Below are positions 22,853 through 35,285 of a stretch of DNA of 64,000 nucleotides, one piece after another. A model generated the notes under the pieces. That model was given only the letters and a program-made list of their open reading frames with translations. It was not told the origin of the DNA and did no database searches. Position 1 is the first letter of the stretch, and every line of letters starts with the position of its first letter. Source of the DNA: Pyricularia pennisetigena (Eukaryota > Ascomycota > Sordariomycetes > Magnaporthales > Pyriculariaceae); the NCBI RefSeq assembly GCF_004337985.1, contig NC_043742.1, positions 5,693,259-5,757,258 on the forward strand, written 5' to 3'. Both the position numbers and the translations under genes were made by a program.

Positions 22853-25800
22853 TCACTTGGCCTCATACTTTCCGCTCACAGCCTTCCTCACCAGCGGCAC
22901 CTCGGCCCACTTCCGGTCATCGTTGCGCGGGCTGATTGGGTTGTCGTCCGAAAAGGGGTCCCCGGCCGACAGGGTGCCGTCCTCCTCGGCCACGGCTTTG
23001 CCCTTGCCCTTGGTGTCCTCCAGCAACCTGCTGATTGAGATGCGGGGTGCAGATGCCGAGGCCTGGGGCGTGTATTCCCACCTGGCTTCGATGTGACCGG
23101 GCTGGATGTCGGCCCCGTCTGCTCCCACGATGCGGCACACAATCTTGGACCATTCAATCTCGCTGCCACATGTCAAGGTAACATCGCCTAGGCGCCAGTA
23201 TACCAGGTGTTTGTCACGCAGGTGCGTGCCCGCAGGCTTGGTTTGCGCTACTGAGGCGAGGCCCTCATATGTTGCGACGAACACGAGGTTGCGCAGCGTT
23301 ATGGTCTGTGGTAGTGTCGAAGAGGTCTCCGAAGTAGGGGAAGAAGCACTGCCATCGAGGCTAGGAAACAGTGCCGGGTTGAGGGCGTATTGGAGAAGCA
23401 AGCCGAGCTTGTGGTCCTGCGTCGGCTTCCATGCTGGCTTAAGGATAAGGGGACAAAGAGGTGCGAGGGTGGATGGGTTTTCAGGGTCGCAGTGAAGACG
23501 GTACGTGAAGGCCGTTGTAGTCTTGCTCATGTGCGAAGTATCGAGCGTGAATTCGTCCGAGTGGCCCGTGTTGGAAACAAAGATGCGGTTGGGTCCGATT
23601 GCCTCCAGTAACGGCATGTTGTCTATCCTGATATTCTCACGGTCTGGTGACGATCATGTGATAAAAAGTCAGTACTCGATCGAGTCAGGTCCATATGGTG
23701 GCCAAGGTAAGAAAGGCACAGAGATAGAGCAGGTTACTAACCTTTCGGGGTGAAATCTGGGCCGGCATTGTAGGCGAATGCAATCTCTCCGTTGATCTTG
23801 ACAGTCTTCAAGTCGCCGCCCTCAAAATGCGCAGACACCGTTTCTATTATCGACGAGCTAAGCCCCGGAGCTGTCAGCTCTGGGTGCTTGGCATGAGCCA
23901 AGCTGTTCAGCGAGTTGGACGAGCGAACCGACTGCGTGTCCGACATTGCGGCAACACTCGCCTCTGAAGCCAGGGTTGCTACGACCGATGGTTTCGAAAC
24001 TGACATAGGCAATGTAGGCGATGCAGGCGATGCAGGTATTGTGCCGAGCTGGCTACCAGTGTCGGGCATAGCCGGCGGTGGCATGTAGATTGTGTTGCGC
24101 ACGTCTCGCCGTCCGCGAACGGTACCACTCTTGCGCGAGGGCATAGACATCGAGAGCGTGTTTGTCACGTTGGATATGGCGGCTTTCTGGGCGTCCGCAT
24201 CCTCCTCCGCCACAGGTTCCTTCTGGATGTTCAACTTGAAGAACTGGTCGTGGTCGTCTCCTGCGGCCTCCTTTTGGGCTTGCGATATCGGGTCGTTCAT
24301 CTCAGGGGGAACAGTGAACCCATCCGCATCCTTCCCTCCCGCGTTGTCCCCTGTCTCAATCGTGGCCTGGGAGGATGCAGGCGCCGGGCCGAACAGGTCA
24401 TCAGCAGTCGGCTCGCCGTTTGTGAGAGCTGGTTTCGATGTCGAGCCAGATTCTCCGGCGAGAGCAGCTGACGAACCCTCAGACTTGGACTTCATCCCAT
24501 TTGTGCTTCCATCATACGAGGTTTTACCATTCGTTTCAGGAGCCTTGCCATCTCGAGGCGAGTCTGGTGATTCGGCAAGAGATGATAACCTGCCAGATTC
24601 CGATAAGTTGTTCAAAGAGGCTCGAGGCGACATTCGGGGCCCGTGAGCGCTGCTGAGACCTCGGCTGAAAGGGCCAGTGTTCTTGGATGGCGAGAGCTGC
24701 CCAAAACCATGGATACTCTGTCGTCGCCGCCCGAGCATTGTGCCGATCCTGCTCCGCAACTTGGACTCTATTCACCCGAATGGTCAGTACTGCGCGCCCG
24801 AAACCCCTCCAAAGCCTCGGCCATTCTTCATACCTGTAGGCGGTTCTGGCCTACCACCAGAGTGCTCGCTGCTGTTTGTGGCGTCATCTTGGTGGCCGCT
24901 AAGACCACCTGCGCTGCTTGGGGGTCTTGTGGTAGTAGGTGCGACAGCGCTGGTCTGCCTTGACATTGGCGAACGCCTTTCCTGCTTCGGTTTCCCAGCC
25001 ACGGTCCGGCTTGCGAAGTTTTGTATTTCCTGGGCGGTGTCCACCTCGAGAGTCATGTTGAGTGCCTCCTCAGCCGCGGCCTGAGTCCTGCTGGCTTGGT
25101 CGACTTCATGCGTCTGCAACTGTGTCAAGAGGTCGCGCAGGTGGTTTGTCCGTTGCTCGTCCAGGGCTTGCAGTGACTCGTAAATGAATGGCGCTTGCGA
25201 CTCCCACTGCTGTGTAGCCGTCTCCAGCCTCGTGTTTGCGGCTTCGGCCTTCTTGCCACCTTTCTTGCTGGCCTTTTCCGCGGCAGTCTGGGAGTCATCA
25301 AGCTCCTTCGCCATGTTCTGCATGTTGGACACGAAGGTTTGCATACCCGCGACTTCGGGGCGGGATTGAAAACCCCGAAGTGAGTGTTCGACATCTTTTT
25401 CGATTCGCGAAACATACAGCTGGTGTGATGCGGCAATAGATTCGATAGAGTGCAGGACCCTGTCCCAGGGAGGTTGAAAGACTCTGGGCACACGATGATC
25501 GTATTAGCTCTACGGCTCCTCCAACCTTGTGTGATTTGTGCGCGTGGCACGACTGTGGGCATGCGCTTGACTGAGTGTGACATACCCCAAATCCGAGTTT
25601 GCATTGGGCACTTTGAAGAGCGCGAGTTTCCTAAGTCCGGCGATGTATTGTTCCTCTACCTTGCGACGTTCCTGAAGGCGAATGTTTGTTTAGCCCACTG
25701 CATGTATGCAAGCCACCGCAACAACCTTTCCTGGGTGTATTTTCTCCTTGCGCGTACCTGCAGCCAGTCGGCAATCTCGGTATTCGTTCGCAAAATTCTC

Positions 25801-25991
25801 TTGACACGTTCGTTCAGTGTTTGCGATGCTTGACTTGGCGAAAGATGCTCCTTGAGATTTTAAACAAGCGTCAGACAAGGTTCAATTGATGATCCTGATG
25901 CAGGCGTTGGCCCGGAATCAGCGGGTAATATGCATTGGTGTTCTATCCTCACCAGCATCGCCGGGTACTCAGACCGCGAAAGGTCATCCAT
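22853..25991 (-). CDS. SYP1: Syp1/FCHo-type endocytic adaptor (F-BAR plus muHD)
   Basis: The model is complement(join(22853..23643, 23742..24767, 24834..25483, 25586..25671, 25758..25850, 25953..25991)): six exons, phases consistent, 894 residues. Residues 1 to about 240 form the F-BAR domain (DLSRSEYPAML, NTEIADWLQ, ERRKVEEQY, then GVFQPPWDRVL and RIEKDVEHSLR). A long Ser/Pro-rich linker follows (SRIGTMLGRRRQSIHGFG), then a C-terminal mu-homology domain from about 590. In yeast, Syp1 bends membrane and recruits cargo at early endocytic sites and also affects septin organisation; the same role is expected here at the cortex. Every intron has a GT...AG pair and most have a CTGAC-like branch point. 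Length and domain order fit the family. The short first exon (13 codons) supplies the conserved start MDDLSRSEYPAM. Confidence 0.9.
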
Positions 25992-27599
25992 TGCGACGTT
26001 AACCTCGGGACAAGTTGGCGCAAGACAGGCAGCGGATGTTACAGATCGATTCTAAGGCATAGCAGGTAATAATCGGAAATGCGATCGCTACGACATAGAC
26101 GTGGGAGTAAGCGAGTGGTTTTCGTCGGCGACGGGTAGGCCTACTGCAAGGAAGACGATGGCTCAGCGCAAAAAAGTGGAAAGCTTTTGAGGTCCCAGAA
26201 TGACGATGCTAGAAATGATGCCGTACTCGTTGTTGCTGTGGCTGGCACGAATCAGCCGAGACAAGACACTCTCCAAGTGAAGTGGAGTCGATGGGGAAAG
26301 AAGAGGGGAACGGCAGCAGCCCAGTCGCTGGGTTCGGTTGAAGTGTCGCGCGACTTGGTTTAAGTGAAAACAAAAAAAAAAAAAAAAAAAAAAAATGCAA
26401 AAGAACTGGCCGGTCGTATAAAACAGATGGTGATGCCTCAGCAGACAGCCGCAAATTTTCTTCTTTCCAATTCCTCTACTATTCGCTCTTTGACCATCAA
26501 CGTAGTCAAAATTCAATTAAATTTAAGTTATGTTCCTTGGTCCAGGCTTAGTCCAAGTACTTTAAGCAGGTAAAACTGAAGGTACCTAGCTACAAACCAC
26601 TACGTAAGCTTGCGGCTACTGTACAAACTCCCAATGCCCCGCTTAGCCCCATAAAACACTCGATGCGCGTCGATTGACTTCCAATTCGGGAAGCTCAGCT
26701 GGTCCTTCACCCTGCTGATGCCGTTTTTGTCACTGTCAAGGTATCAGACCTGGCAGAGAGCAGATGACTGGCACCTTCAGATAGATTCCTTGGATACCTC
26801 ATGTATAGTAGCTAAAGTACGATGTCAAAATCTTTGGGATGAACGTTCGGCACCAGTACATTGCGCCTAGCTCCATTTGTCCAAACCTTCTTTCAGCAAC
26901 CGTTACCGTTTTTTATTATCTCGTCAACAAGTAAGGTAATTTCTGATGCACTCGCCGAGCCCTGTGCCTCCTTGTCTCTTGTCGTTTTAATTCTTTTATC
27001 ATCATTCCGTATTTTCTGGTACAAGTGAGCCCGCACCACTCCATAATTTTCATCGATATGCATTCTCGCGGGACAGACTTCAATTTTTGGCCGAATATGA
27101 GACCATCCCATCAATCAGGTGATTTATCGGAGGGCGCGTCGGGAATTGAGATGGCGCAGAACATAGAGTGCTCAAAAACAATACTCAATATTTCCTGTCC
27201 AACTTTCAGCATCGGAGCTAAGGCAGGCCCGTACTGTCTGCCGCACCTGTTGCCCCCAGACTTGAACGCTATAGCCTCTCCGCTCGGAGTGGAACCCCAT
27301 CGTGCCACGCTCGTTGATTCACGTTTTGTGCCGTGCGTGCACGCACCATCCACTCCACGCGGACGGCTACTGTTAACTGTATTCTCCGTGCCCCGCACAC
27401 GCCCGACTCCTGCCCGCGAAAGAATTGTATCGCCGTTCTTCATCGCTTATAAGCCCACTACCGTCAAACATGACGAATCCGAATTGGCGAGAATCTGTGA
27501 CGGCCACAGAACGATATGATAACATCCAAAATATGTGAGAATTCGGCATTGAAATTTCATTTACAGCCTTTTGGATTACGCATACCCTGACATGCTTGA
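25992..27599. other. intergenic between SYP1 and the kinase gene
   Basis: About 1.6 kb shared as the divergent promoter region of the two genes. It holds a poly-A run at about 26370-26394. Open frames (27025-27519 plus, 27114-26893 minus) have no recognisable features, and I do not call them. Confidence 0.4.
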
Positions 27600-28894
27600 A
27601 TGTGCCGCTTCCATAGCCAACTATGCATCGAAAAGAATTCTGCCGCCGCAGAGGGAAAGAGTGCCTTTGCCGTTGAGATGGAAGCTTACACGGCATCTTC
27701 ATCACGAGTGAGCATTGCGCGTGTTTGATTCCGCTGCCCACTACTCGATGCCTCCTGACCCGATATATTAAAAACAAAAAAAAAAAAAAAAGAAAAAAAA
27801 AAAAAAAAAAAAAACAGGAGGAGTACAAAAATGCATGTGATATACTGAAGAACGCCTCGAAGTTGGCGAGCGATGATGAGAGCTCACGGTTCTCCCCCAC
27901 AGCCTGTCATGGCTCAGAAACAGCAGCGTCGGGGGTCAGGATCGGCGCCTACCAGAATTGTCAGTATGTCGCCAGCGGCGTCACGGCCGAAGTCTACCGG
28001 TGCGACACCCGGGCCTTCAAGGTCATTGTCGAGACGCACAATATTGCGCCACACGATCCGATCCGCGAGTCGCGTATTCTCGCGGAGCTGTCCCGACCCT
28101 GCATCCCACTTCTGGAGACTTTCAGAGACCACGAGCAGCGGCTGGTGCTTGTGTTCCCATACATGCCCATGAGTCTTGAGGCGCAGCTGCAGCAGAAGGG
28201 CGAGGCCGGGCTGACACGGGAGCGGATACGGTCGCACTTTCGAGACATATTCACCGCGCTGCGACAGATTCACAGCAAAGACATCATCCACAGAGACATC
28301 AAGCCTTCGGCTATCCTCCTGGAGTCGCCCGACGGGCCGGCATATCTCGCCGACTTTGGTACAGCCTGGCATCCTCAACTGTCCTGCGCCACCGAGCCAC
28401 GAGATGCCAAGATTCTAGATATTGGGACGGGGCCCTATCGTGCACCGGAAGTCCTGTTTGGTGACAAAGGTTACTGCACGGCGGTGGACATGTGGGCTGC
28501 TGGTGCCATGCTGGTTGAGTGCTGTCGACCTTCTCATGTGCCACTTTTCGAATCCAGGGCAGCACATGAGGATGGCAACCAACTGGGCCTCATCTTGAGT
28601 ATTTTCAAGACCATTGGTAGTCCTACACCAGAGACTTGGCCTGAGGCTTTGAATTTCAAGACGCCGCCATTTCAGATGTACCAGACGATACAAGGGAAAA
28701 CATGGGACGAAATCTTGGACGATGTTCAGCCTGATTTTGCGGATCTTGTTCGGGCGCTGATCAAATATGAGAGCAAAACTCGAGCCAAAGCCGCCGAGGT
28801 AAGCTGTGGTGCATTTATGTCGTCCACCTAACTACCACTCAAACCCAAGCTGACCAGTTCAATGTAGGCTCTACAATTTAACTGCCTCCAATAA
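27600..28894 (+). CDS. CDK-like serine/threonine kinase (Csk1-like)
   Basis: The model is join(27600..27707, 27818..28798, 28868..28894), 371 residues. The kinase core has Lys104 (AFKV), Glu120, HRD at 194-196, DFG at 215-217 and APE at 245-247, followed by a CDK-like D-x-W-A-A-G helix. The catalytic-loop Asn is replaced by Ala (HRDIKPSA, Ala201), and the glycine loop reads ASGVTAEV instead of GxGxxG. The pattern resembles fungal CDK-activating kinases of the Csk1 type, which phosphorylate CDK T-loops; that assignment is inference. Intron 1 (110 bp) carries a nearly uninterrupted A tract just before its CAG acceptor. The ATG at 27600 follows an in-frame TGA, so it is the first usable start, but an extra upstream exon is possible. 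The last exon encodes only ALQFNCLQ. It converges on the next gene with 40 bp between stops. Confidence 0.75.
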
Positions 28895-28934
28895 GAGGCT
28901 GCCTAAGATATGTTCAATCTATCGTGCATTGTGC

Positions 28935-30354
28935 TCAATCCACATCATCTGGGCGACTAGCATCATTGACCTTGACGTCTCCCAACTTTTTCCTTGCCTC
29001 CTCGATAGATTTGTCATCGTCATGTGGCTCGTTATCGTCGTGCTTTCCGTGATCGTCCTCGTGTGTCGGAGCCTTCCTCGCTCTGCTGTCCTTCTTCTGC
29101 GCCTCGATGGTTCCTGGCTTGAGCGAGCCGTCCTCGTTGACGTCCTCCTTGAGGTACAGACTGAAAGTGACTGCCAGATACAGATCACCCGTCTTGCGGT
29201 TCCGGAGAACGTATCTAAGCGTGTGTGAGCGCTTGGGGGGCCTAGTGAATTGACCAGATGGAATTATACACGTATGAGAAAACAAGTCCAGTTTCCTAAT
29301 CTTCCATAAACAAACATCACACCGGTTTCGACCAGCCCTTGGCTCCCACGGAGGGCGAACGATATCACCTAGCAGGCAAAGTCGCAACCACAGCCGACAT
29401 CCCATGTCTCAGCCGCACAATATGTCGCAGTCATAACAATGGAAAGGCCGGTGGGTGAACTTGAAAGTGTCAAAAACGTTAAGGGAAGGGTAAAACTTAC
29501 CGCGCGCCCTGACCATCCCAGTACTTCATGATGGGCAAATGGAATCCCGGTAGCCTCAATGCAAACTCCTTGAAGTCGATGTATGGGTTGAAAAAGTCGG
29601 TCGAGTATTCCCTGCCGTACTCCCAAACCCATTTCTCCTTGCTATCCGCCTTCAGTGCCCACTTCATCCTAGCCTTTGCATCATCGGGGGCGCCTGTAGA
29701 CCTGCGGCTCTCAAAGCCGGCCTCGTCATCGGCACCCTCCTCGATCCAGAGGCCAACCTCTTTGCCTTCGGCCTCGGCACCCTTGCCTTTAGGGACGCGG
29801 TCGCTGGATGGAGGGCCGACGCGCACCTGGTTGAAGGAGCTCAGTGCCGGACCATACAGGTACGGGGAGTCGGCATAGGCATCGCCCTCCAATCCCGGAT
29901 CAATCCACCATCTCACAATGTTGAGAGCAGTATTGAACCCGGGTGGCAGCCGGTCGCGGATCGGATGGTCAAAGTCGTTTCCCCACTGCAGGTCACCGCC
30001 CTTGACTCCCAGATCTCGGTCCTCGTCGTCCGTGGGCGCGGCTTCGTCGTCGTTCTCCTTGGCGTCCGCCTCCTTCGCGCCGACCTTGCCCTCGGGCGGC
30101 TGCTTGAGCTTGAAGTTGAGGGCGATACTGTACTGGTCATCGTTATAGGCGTGCGGCTCCGCGGCAAAGTACGGCGAGTCGACGGGGGAGTTGCGCGGTA
30201 GGCCGTGGTAGTTTTTGACGCGTACGTTGACCCGGGCCTCGATCAGATCGCTCTCAATCTTGAGAGGTTCTGCCGTGTTGACGGCGACGAGCTTGTGCTC
30301 TGTCACGTCGCGCGTAGTGCCCGCGGTGACGCGGATGATGTAGTTATGTGCCAT
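28935..30354 (-). CDS. DUF1769 (UPF0590) family protein
   Basis: The model is complement(join(28935..29241, 29501..30354)), 386 residues with one 259-bp intron (donor GTAAGT, acceptor CTAG). Conserved blocks of this fungal family are visible: YIIRVTAG at the start, NVRVKNYHGLPRNSP, HAYNDDQYSIAL, LQWGNDFDHPIRDRLPPG, then WWIDPGLEGDAYAD and PYLYGPALSSFN. Near the intron LRLPGFHLPIMKYW is followed by LRYVLRNRKTGDLYL. The C-terminal 60 residues are acidic, His-rich and low complexity. The molecular function of the family is not established. No signal peptide or membrane segment is seen, so it is probably soluble. The stop lies 40 bp from the stop of the convergent kinase gene. Confidence 0.85.
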
Positions 30355-31515
30355 TTTTTGGGGGGCGATGGTTTTTGGCGGGGATGCGTGATGCGGAGAG
30401 GTAGACAGACAGGGGTGGTGAAAGCTTCTTTCTGTATTCTTGGCAGGATTTTTTTTTTTTTCTCTCTTCCTAAATCTGATTGAGTTCTGCCGTCTTTCCT
30501 CTGAACCCTGCGGCTCTGTTTAGGGTAACTGCCTACCTATTATCGGAGGATTGACGAGTGGTTTATCTGGGTTGCGTGACTCGTCTCTTCTTTTATTGGG
30601 TTTTGGAGGGGTTCGGAATAGAAAGAGATGATTAAAAGTCGGTCAAACCAAGGTGCTGTCGTAACAAGGGGTAATTACCGGTATGTGCTTTTGAAGTTGA
30701 ACAAATGATATTGATGCCCAGAGATTATTACTAAACCAATGCTACCTGTATACACCAGCACTGGACATGTCTTTCTGATATGAGGTTAGTACAAAGAAAT
30801 GGCGCAGCCTTGCGGAAAATCCATGATGAGGCAAGGGCAGATCTGCGTGCAGTATTGCAACAAGTGCCTTGCGCCTCTACCTTCCTATGTACTTACCTAG
30901 GCAACTAACCATGTTCTGGTACCTAAAACCAGTGGAGGCGAGCAGCATAGGCATTCCTGGCCCACTGCAATTGCTTTATATAGCGCGGATGACGTATTGC
31001 ATATCTGGCGCTGTACAGGAGCTTACAGAGGAGTGGAGTCACATGAGAATCTCAAACAAAAAACAAGCAGCCACAAATCATTCCTCACTCATTATATTGT
31101 CATGTGAGACGCGACAAAAGATTGGTACTGATGTTTACAAAGGTGCAAAGTCAGGCATGGACCTAACTGACACGTCTGCCGGAGTTCCGTAACCTGACTG
31201 TAATAAGCAGCAGATTGGTCGATACTTGCATTACACGCGTCTGGCTGAAGTTCCATATCAGTCGATTTTTTTTTTTTTTCCTCACTCTCTCAAGTACCTG
31301 AGATTTACTTGGTGTTTCAATTTGGGTGTCTTTCTGCCACTGGCTAAGGGTTGAGCTAAGGGTTGATTACTTCAACCCCTTAGATCCCACATTCCATTCG
31401 AAAAACTTCATTGATAAGCTAGCACTGTAGTACGGCAGCTACCAAACAACACCAAACTTGGTGTCACTATCCTAGGTATAGAGGCAACGGAGCCGACCGT
31501 CGACAGCAAATCAAT
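30355..31515. other. intergenic, divergent promoter region
   Basis: This 1.16-kb stretch lies between the starts of the DUF1769 gene and the hydrolase gene. It contains pyrimidine-rich runs (near 30449 and 31267) typical of fungal promoters. No gene is seen. Confidence 0.4.
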
Positions 31516-33400
31516 ATGTTGGGCACATCCCTCAGCGAACTGATCTTCATCCGCATATGCGTCTTTTTGCTGCGATTCTCGGTTCCTTGCTCTTTCACGC
31601 TCTTGATCATCACATATGCCTTCACTGGCGTCTCGCCTTTGGGGATATGGGGACTTTCCACTGAGAACGTCGCGGCAAATGCCTTCACTTCGCCCAGTCT
31701 TCCGCTCAGAGTACTGGTCGGCTTTCTATCAGCAGTCTTTGTTGCGGACTCAATCTTTTTCCTTGCAGTTTACCACCCATTTGAGGCTCGTGCCTCCGGC
31801 TTCAAGCCCAACTACCCACACCCCTCACTGGCGCCGGCGGATCGGTCTGCCATCTTTCATAAGTGTCTGGATAACGTCCCGGACCCGGCGCACTACCTTC
31901 GCCGCTGGTTCCACGGTGCGGATTTGACTGAAATCCGCCGCGACAACGTACGGGACTTTGTTGCCTGGGCCTTCTTCGACCGAGATGTAAACGATGCTGC
32001 GCAGGGACGGCTGTCCGCCGAGGAAGAAGCAGAGATGGAAGGATACTTGGACGAAATTAATCGACGATTGATTCTTGCATCGGAGGAACGCGGAGGGGAC
32101 ATCGATGGCGCTGCTGGTCTACGACCTGGGCGAGGAGCGGCCAAGTCGATGCGCCCTACAATCGATAAGGTGCCAATGTGTTTTCGGAGCATTATATGGT
32201 ACATCATTGTAATGCTTGTCGACATGTTTACCCACTTCTCACTGCTTTGGAAGGGCTTCGCATACTTTTCAACACCTATCACGACGAACCTGGCAATCTT
32301 TCCGCCGCGACCACAACTCCTAACGCCACCCGGACTTGTTCCCCGTCAGCTTTCGCCTGCCGCTGGAACTGCCTACTGGTATCGACCTCACAAGTCGCAG
32401 AGCGCGAGACCAGTGGTGTTCATCCATGGCGTTGGGATTGGGCTGCTACCGTATATCGACTTTCTCTCCGAGATGGCAAATGGCATACCGGGTGAGAAAG
32501 ACGGAGACGGCCAGATAGGCGTCATAGCAATTGAAGTCCTTCCTGTCTGCATGCGGCTCGCCGGCGAACCTATGGATAAGGAGCATTTCCTGGCCGAGGT
32601 CATTGCTATTCTGGACCGTCATGGCTGGTTGGATGATGACTTCACTCTTGTATCCCACTCGTACGGCTCTGTTCTGACAACGCAAATGTTGGACTCGCCA
32701 ATACTCGGGCCCCGGATCGACGGGATAGTATTGATCGATCCAGTCAGCTTGTTGTTACACCTGCCCGACGTGGCTTACAATTTCACCCGGAGGATTCCCC
32801 GGCGAGCGTAAGTTCTCAGTGCCATTAGTCAACTCTCTCAGAACAAAGGACGGATGCTAACATTTCTGCTATCACAGTAACGAAGTTCAGCTTTGGTTTG
32901 CCGCCTCCATGGACCCGGGAACGGCGCTGGTGCTCGGCAGACACTTCTTTTGGCAACAAAACATCGTTTGGAAAGAACAGCTTTTGCAACGATTTCCAGA
33001 TAAGCTTGATCAGAAGAAGCGGCTGGAATTTGACGAAAGCCCACTTCACAATAACAATGTCGAATACGGGGGCTCAAATTCTGCCCTGCTTTATGCCGGA
33101 GATCATACGGCTACCAGACGCAAGGTCGCTGTGGCACTCGCAGGCTGGGATATCATTACCGATACGAGACACGTGGTGGAGTACCTTTTCTGCGAGGGCG
33201 AGCTCGCAAAGTCCACAGAGCGCCACCATGGTGATGTCGACAGGTTGATGAATGAATTCATCGTGGGTGGCAGCAGCGGGTTTACACACTCGGGCATCGA
33301 GGTCATCTATTTTCACACGTCAGACCACTCCCATTGCTTTGATCGAGTAGCAGAGCGATATCGACTCGTCAGGACTGTAAGGAGGTGCAGCAGAAGGTAA
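31516..33400 (+). CDS. membrane-anchored alpha/beta hydrolase
   Basis: The model is join(31516..32807, 32878..33400), 604 residues. The 70-bp intron has donor GTAAGT, branch GCTAAC and acceptor CACAG. Two or three hydrophobic segments occupy the first 90 residues, with another near 220. The catalytic domain begins near residue 290 with VVFIHGVGIGLLPY (oxyanion-hole strand). The nucleophile elbow is SHSYG with Ser382, so the first Gly of GxSxG is replaced by Ser. Candidate acid and base residues lie in exon 2 (GWDIITD and the SDHSHCFD block). Exon 2 also has the conserved LWFAASMDPGTALVLGRHFFW stretch, about 20 residues of motif landmarks. The substrate is unknown; a lipid or ester is plausible for a membrane-tethered enzyme. 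It is divergent from the DUF1769 gene and convergent with the cupin gene. Confidence 0.8.
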
Positions 33401-33521
33401 CCAGCTAGCCAGTAATTTCAGAGACGAGCCTTTCAAAACCATGTACTATCCCATGCACTATGCCATGCACATTATCTTTGTGATTGGTTCTCGGAAGTAT
33501 GCTCGATATGCCTGCCATCAG

Positions 33522-34557
33522 TCATGCTTCAGCCTCGGCGCCACCCCAACCAGTCAGGGGCACAACTATCGGGGCAGGCCCGCCCTGTATTACGATCCAG
33601 ACGACTTGTTCGTCCGTCTTGTTGATCAGTTGATGCTCCGTCCAAGCTGGGACGAATGCAAAGTCGCCCGGCTCAAGCTCCTGCTGCCTTGGCGGTTGCT
33701 CCTCGTCGTCGCTGTAGTTCTCAGGAGGGCTTGTGGCGAGTAAGCCTCTACCCGAAGCTGCATAGATGATGGTATCTTGATAAACAACAAGGGGGAGGTT
33801 CATGTTAGTTGAAACAAAAAAAAAAAAAAAAAAAAAAAGATTTTTCGTCTGGAAAAAAAAAAGAAAGACACGCAAACAAGTAGGCCGGGCGGGTACGCAG
33901 GAAAGTATGCGTAAAGGGACGAAGTGAAAGAAACCCCAATGATTGGCCCCCATCTTACCATGCTCGCTGTTATGGTGAACAGCGGAATCGGAATGAGGCC
34001 CGGCAAACATGACTATTTCGAGACAAGCCAGCATTAGACGTTTTTTTTTTTCTTTTCTTTTTTTGGTCAAGTCTGGTCCAATGACATCTCGCCAAGCTTT
34101 AAGCCGGATTAGGTATCTAAAGGGCAAAAACAGAAAATCAGCGCATACCTGAAGCGCACATCTTGTCAGTCTTGTTCACTATGGCGTTGCGCACGACGAC
34201 CCCGCCTCTTCCTCGCGGTCGCGGCGGGGGGCTTTTGTTGCGCGACGCTCCGTCTGGAGAGTCATTGTCCGGTTGCGCGTTTTCTCCCGCTGAAGATGCC
34301 TCGTCGCTCTCGCTGACTCCGGTGAGCTCTATGGGCCCATTTTCAACCACCCCCTTCGCAAGTCGCGTCTCTTTCGTGGTTGGGGCTGTTTGACTCGCGT
34401 CAGGAGACTTGTCCTTCTTGCTGGGGGCAGCAGCCTTTGCCCTGTGGCTCGCTGGTGGTGGGATCCCCGAGGCGAGATCTCTCCCGCGAGTTATGTGTAC
34501 TTCGGAGGGTAATATCATGGGAAGGAGATCCTGGATGAAGGGCAGTAAGGCAGCCAT
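33522..34557 (-). CDS. cupin-domain protein
   Basis: The model is complement(join(33522..33775, 33959..34012, 34149..34557)), 238 residues, with all phases consistent. The N-terminal 110 residues are low complexity and basic/acidic. The cupin fold follows: VRNAIVNKTDKMCAS, FAGPHSDSAVHHNSEHD (metal-binding His cluster), TIIYAASGRGLL, then ELEPGDFAFVPAWTEHQLIN (second cupin motif with His) and VVWIVIQGGP. The exon of 54 nt encodes the first His cluster. Both introns carry homopolymer runs (T-rich in intron 2, A-rich in intron 1, sense strand). I chose the ATG at 34557 for its CAAACAATGGC context; an in-frame ATG at 34635 exists upstream. Substrate and metal are not predictable. The stop lies about 120 bp from that of the hydrolase gene. 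Confidence 0.8.
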
Positions 34558-35285
34558 TGTTTGTGTTGGTTGTTTTCTGTTGGGGTACGAGCGTTGGGCT
34601 CTGATCTTCGTGATTGACTCTTCCCGATGCTTCACTAAACTCTTGTGGTTCTGTTCCTTCTTTTTTTAGTGTCAAGTTCAAGTCTTGACCTTGACAGCAG
34701 ACTGTCTCTTTTAAGTGGCGATTTCTCGTTGCGGCTGTTGATCGAGCTCCAATGTCGTTGTTACAGGGATTTTCGAGTACAACTATGGAAAATTAGCGGG
34801 GCTTTGGTTCAGTGGGGTCTGGTGCCTAGGCTGGCCTAAACAAAAAACGAGTTACAGCAGCTCGGGGTCGCTGGGCTTTCAGCCTCTGTAAATGACAAGT
34901 TATTAAACAGTCAATTAAAATTCATATTTGCGCCACAAAATCCGCATCAGCATTCCGCATAGGTGGATAAATAAGCAAATTGAGCTTTTTGGTATGTGTT
35001 GTATTATGTTGTTCATAAAAATCGACTGCATGATAAGTGGCCCCATTTTCTATCTTTCAAGTATATTGCTGTGTACGTTTGTCCAATGGTTCAAATACCT
35101 CCGCATAGAGGCCGTCTATCACTGGCCAGTATGCAGAGACCCAAACTTATGAGAACGCTGCTGTCTTCTTTTGTTCGTATGATCTAGTCTAGATCTATCG
35201 TGTTGATAACAGACCAGCTACTACCCACGCTGTCTATAGATGCGACTTGAGCATCCTTGGCGAATCTGCTCATGGTAACACTTGA
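34558..35285. other. intergenic, nothing recognised
   Basis: About 730 bp between the cupin start and the methyltransferase stop, AT-rich towards 34900-35200. It presumably holds the cupin promoter and the methyltransferase 3' end. No gene is seen. Confidence 0.4.

Noticed and set aside
24092..24646. Plus-strand 184-codon open frame
   Set aside because: It is antisense to the Ser/Pro-rich linker of SYP1; the frame is open because of biased codon use in the linker.
27025..27519. Plus-strand 164-codon frame upstream of the kinase
   Set aside because: No domain, no splice link to the kinase frame and no family-like composition; the kinase starts independently at 27600.
27373..27900. Minus-strand 175-codon frame with a poly-Phe segment
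   Set aside because: The Phe run is the complement of the A tract in the kinase intron, and the frame is antisense to the kinase first exon.
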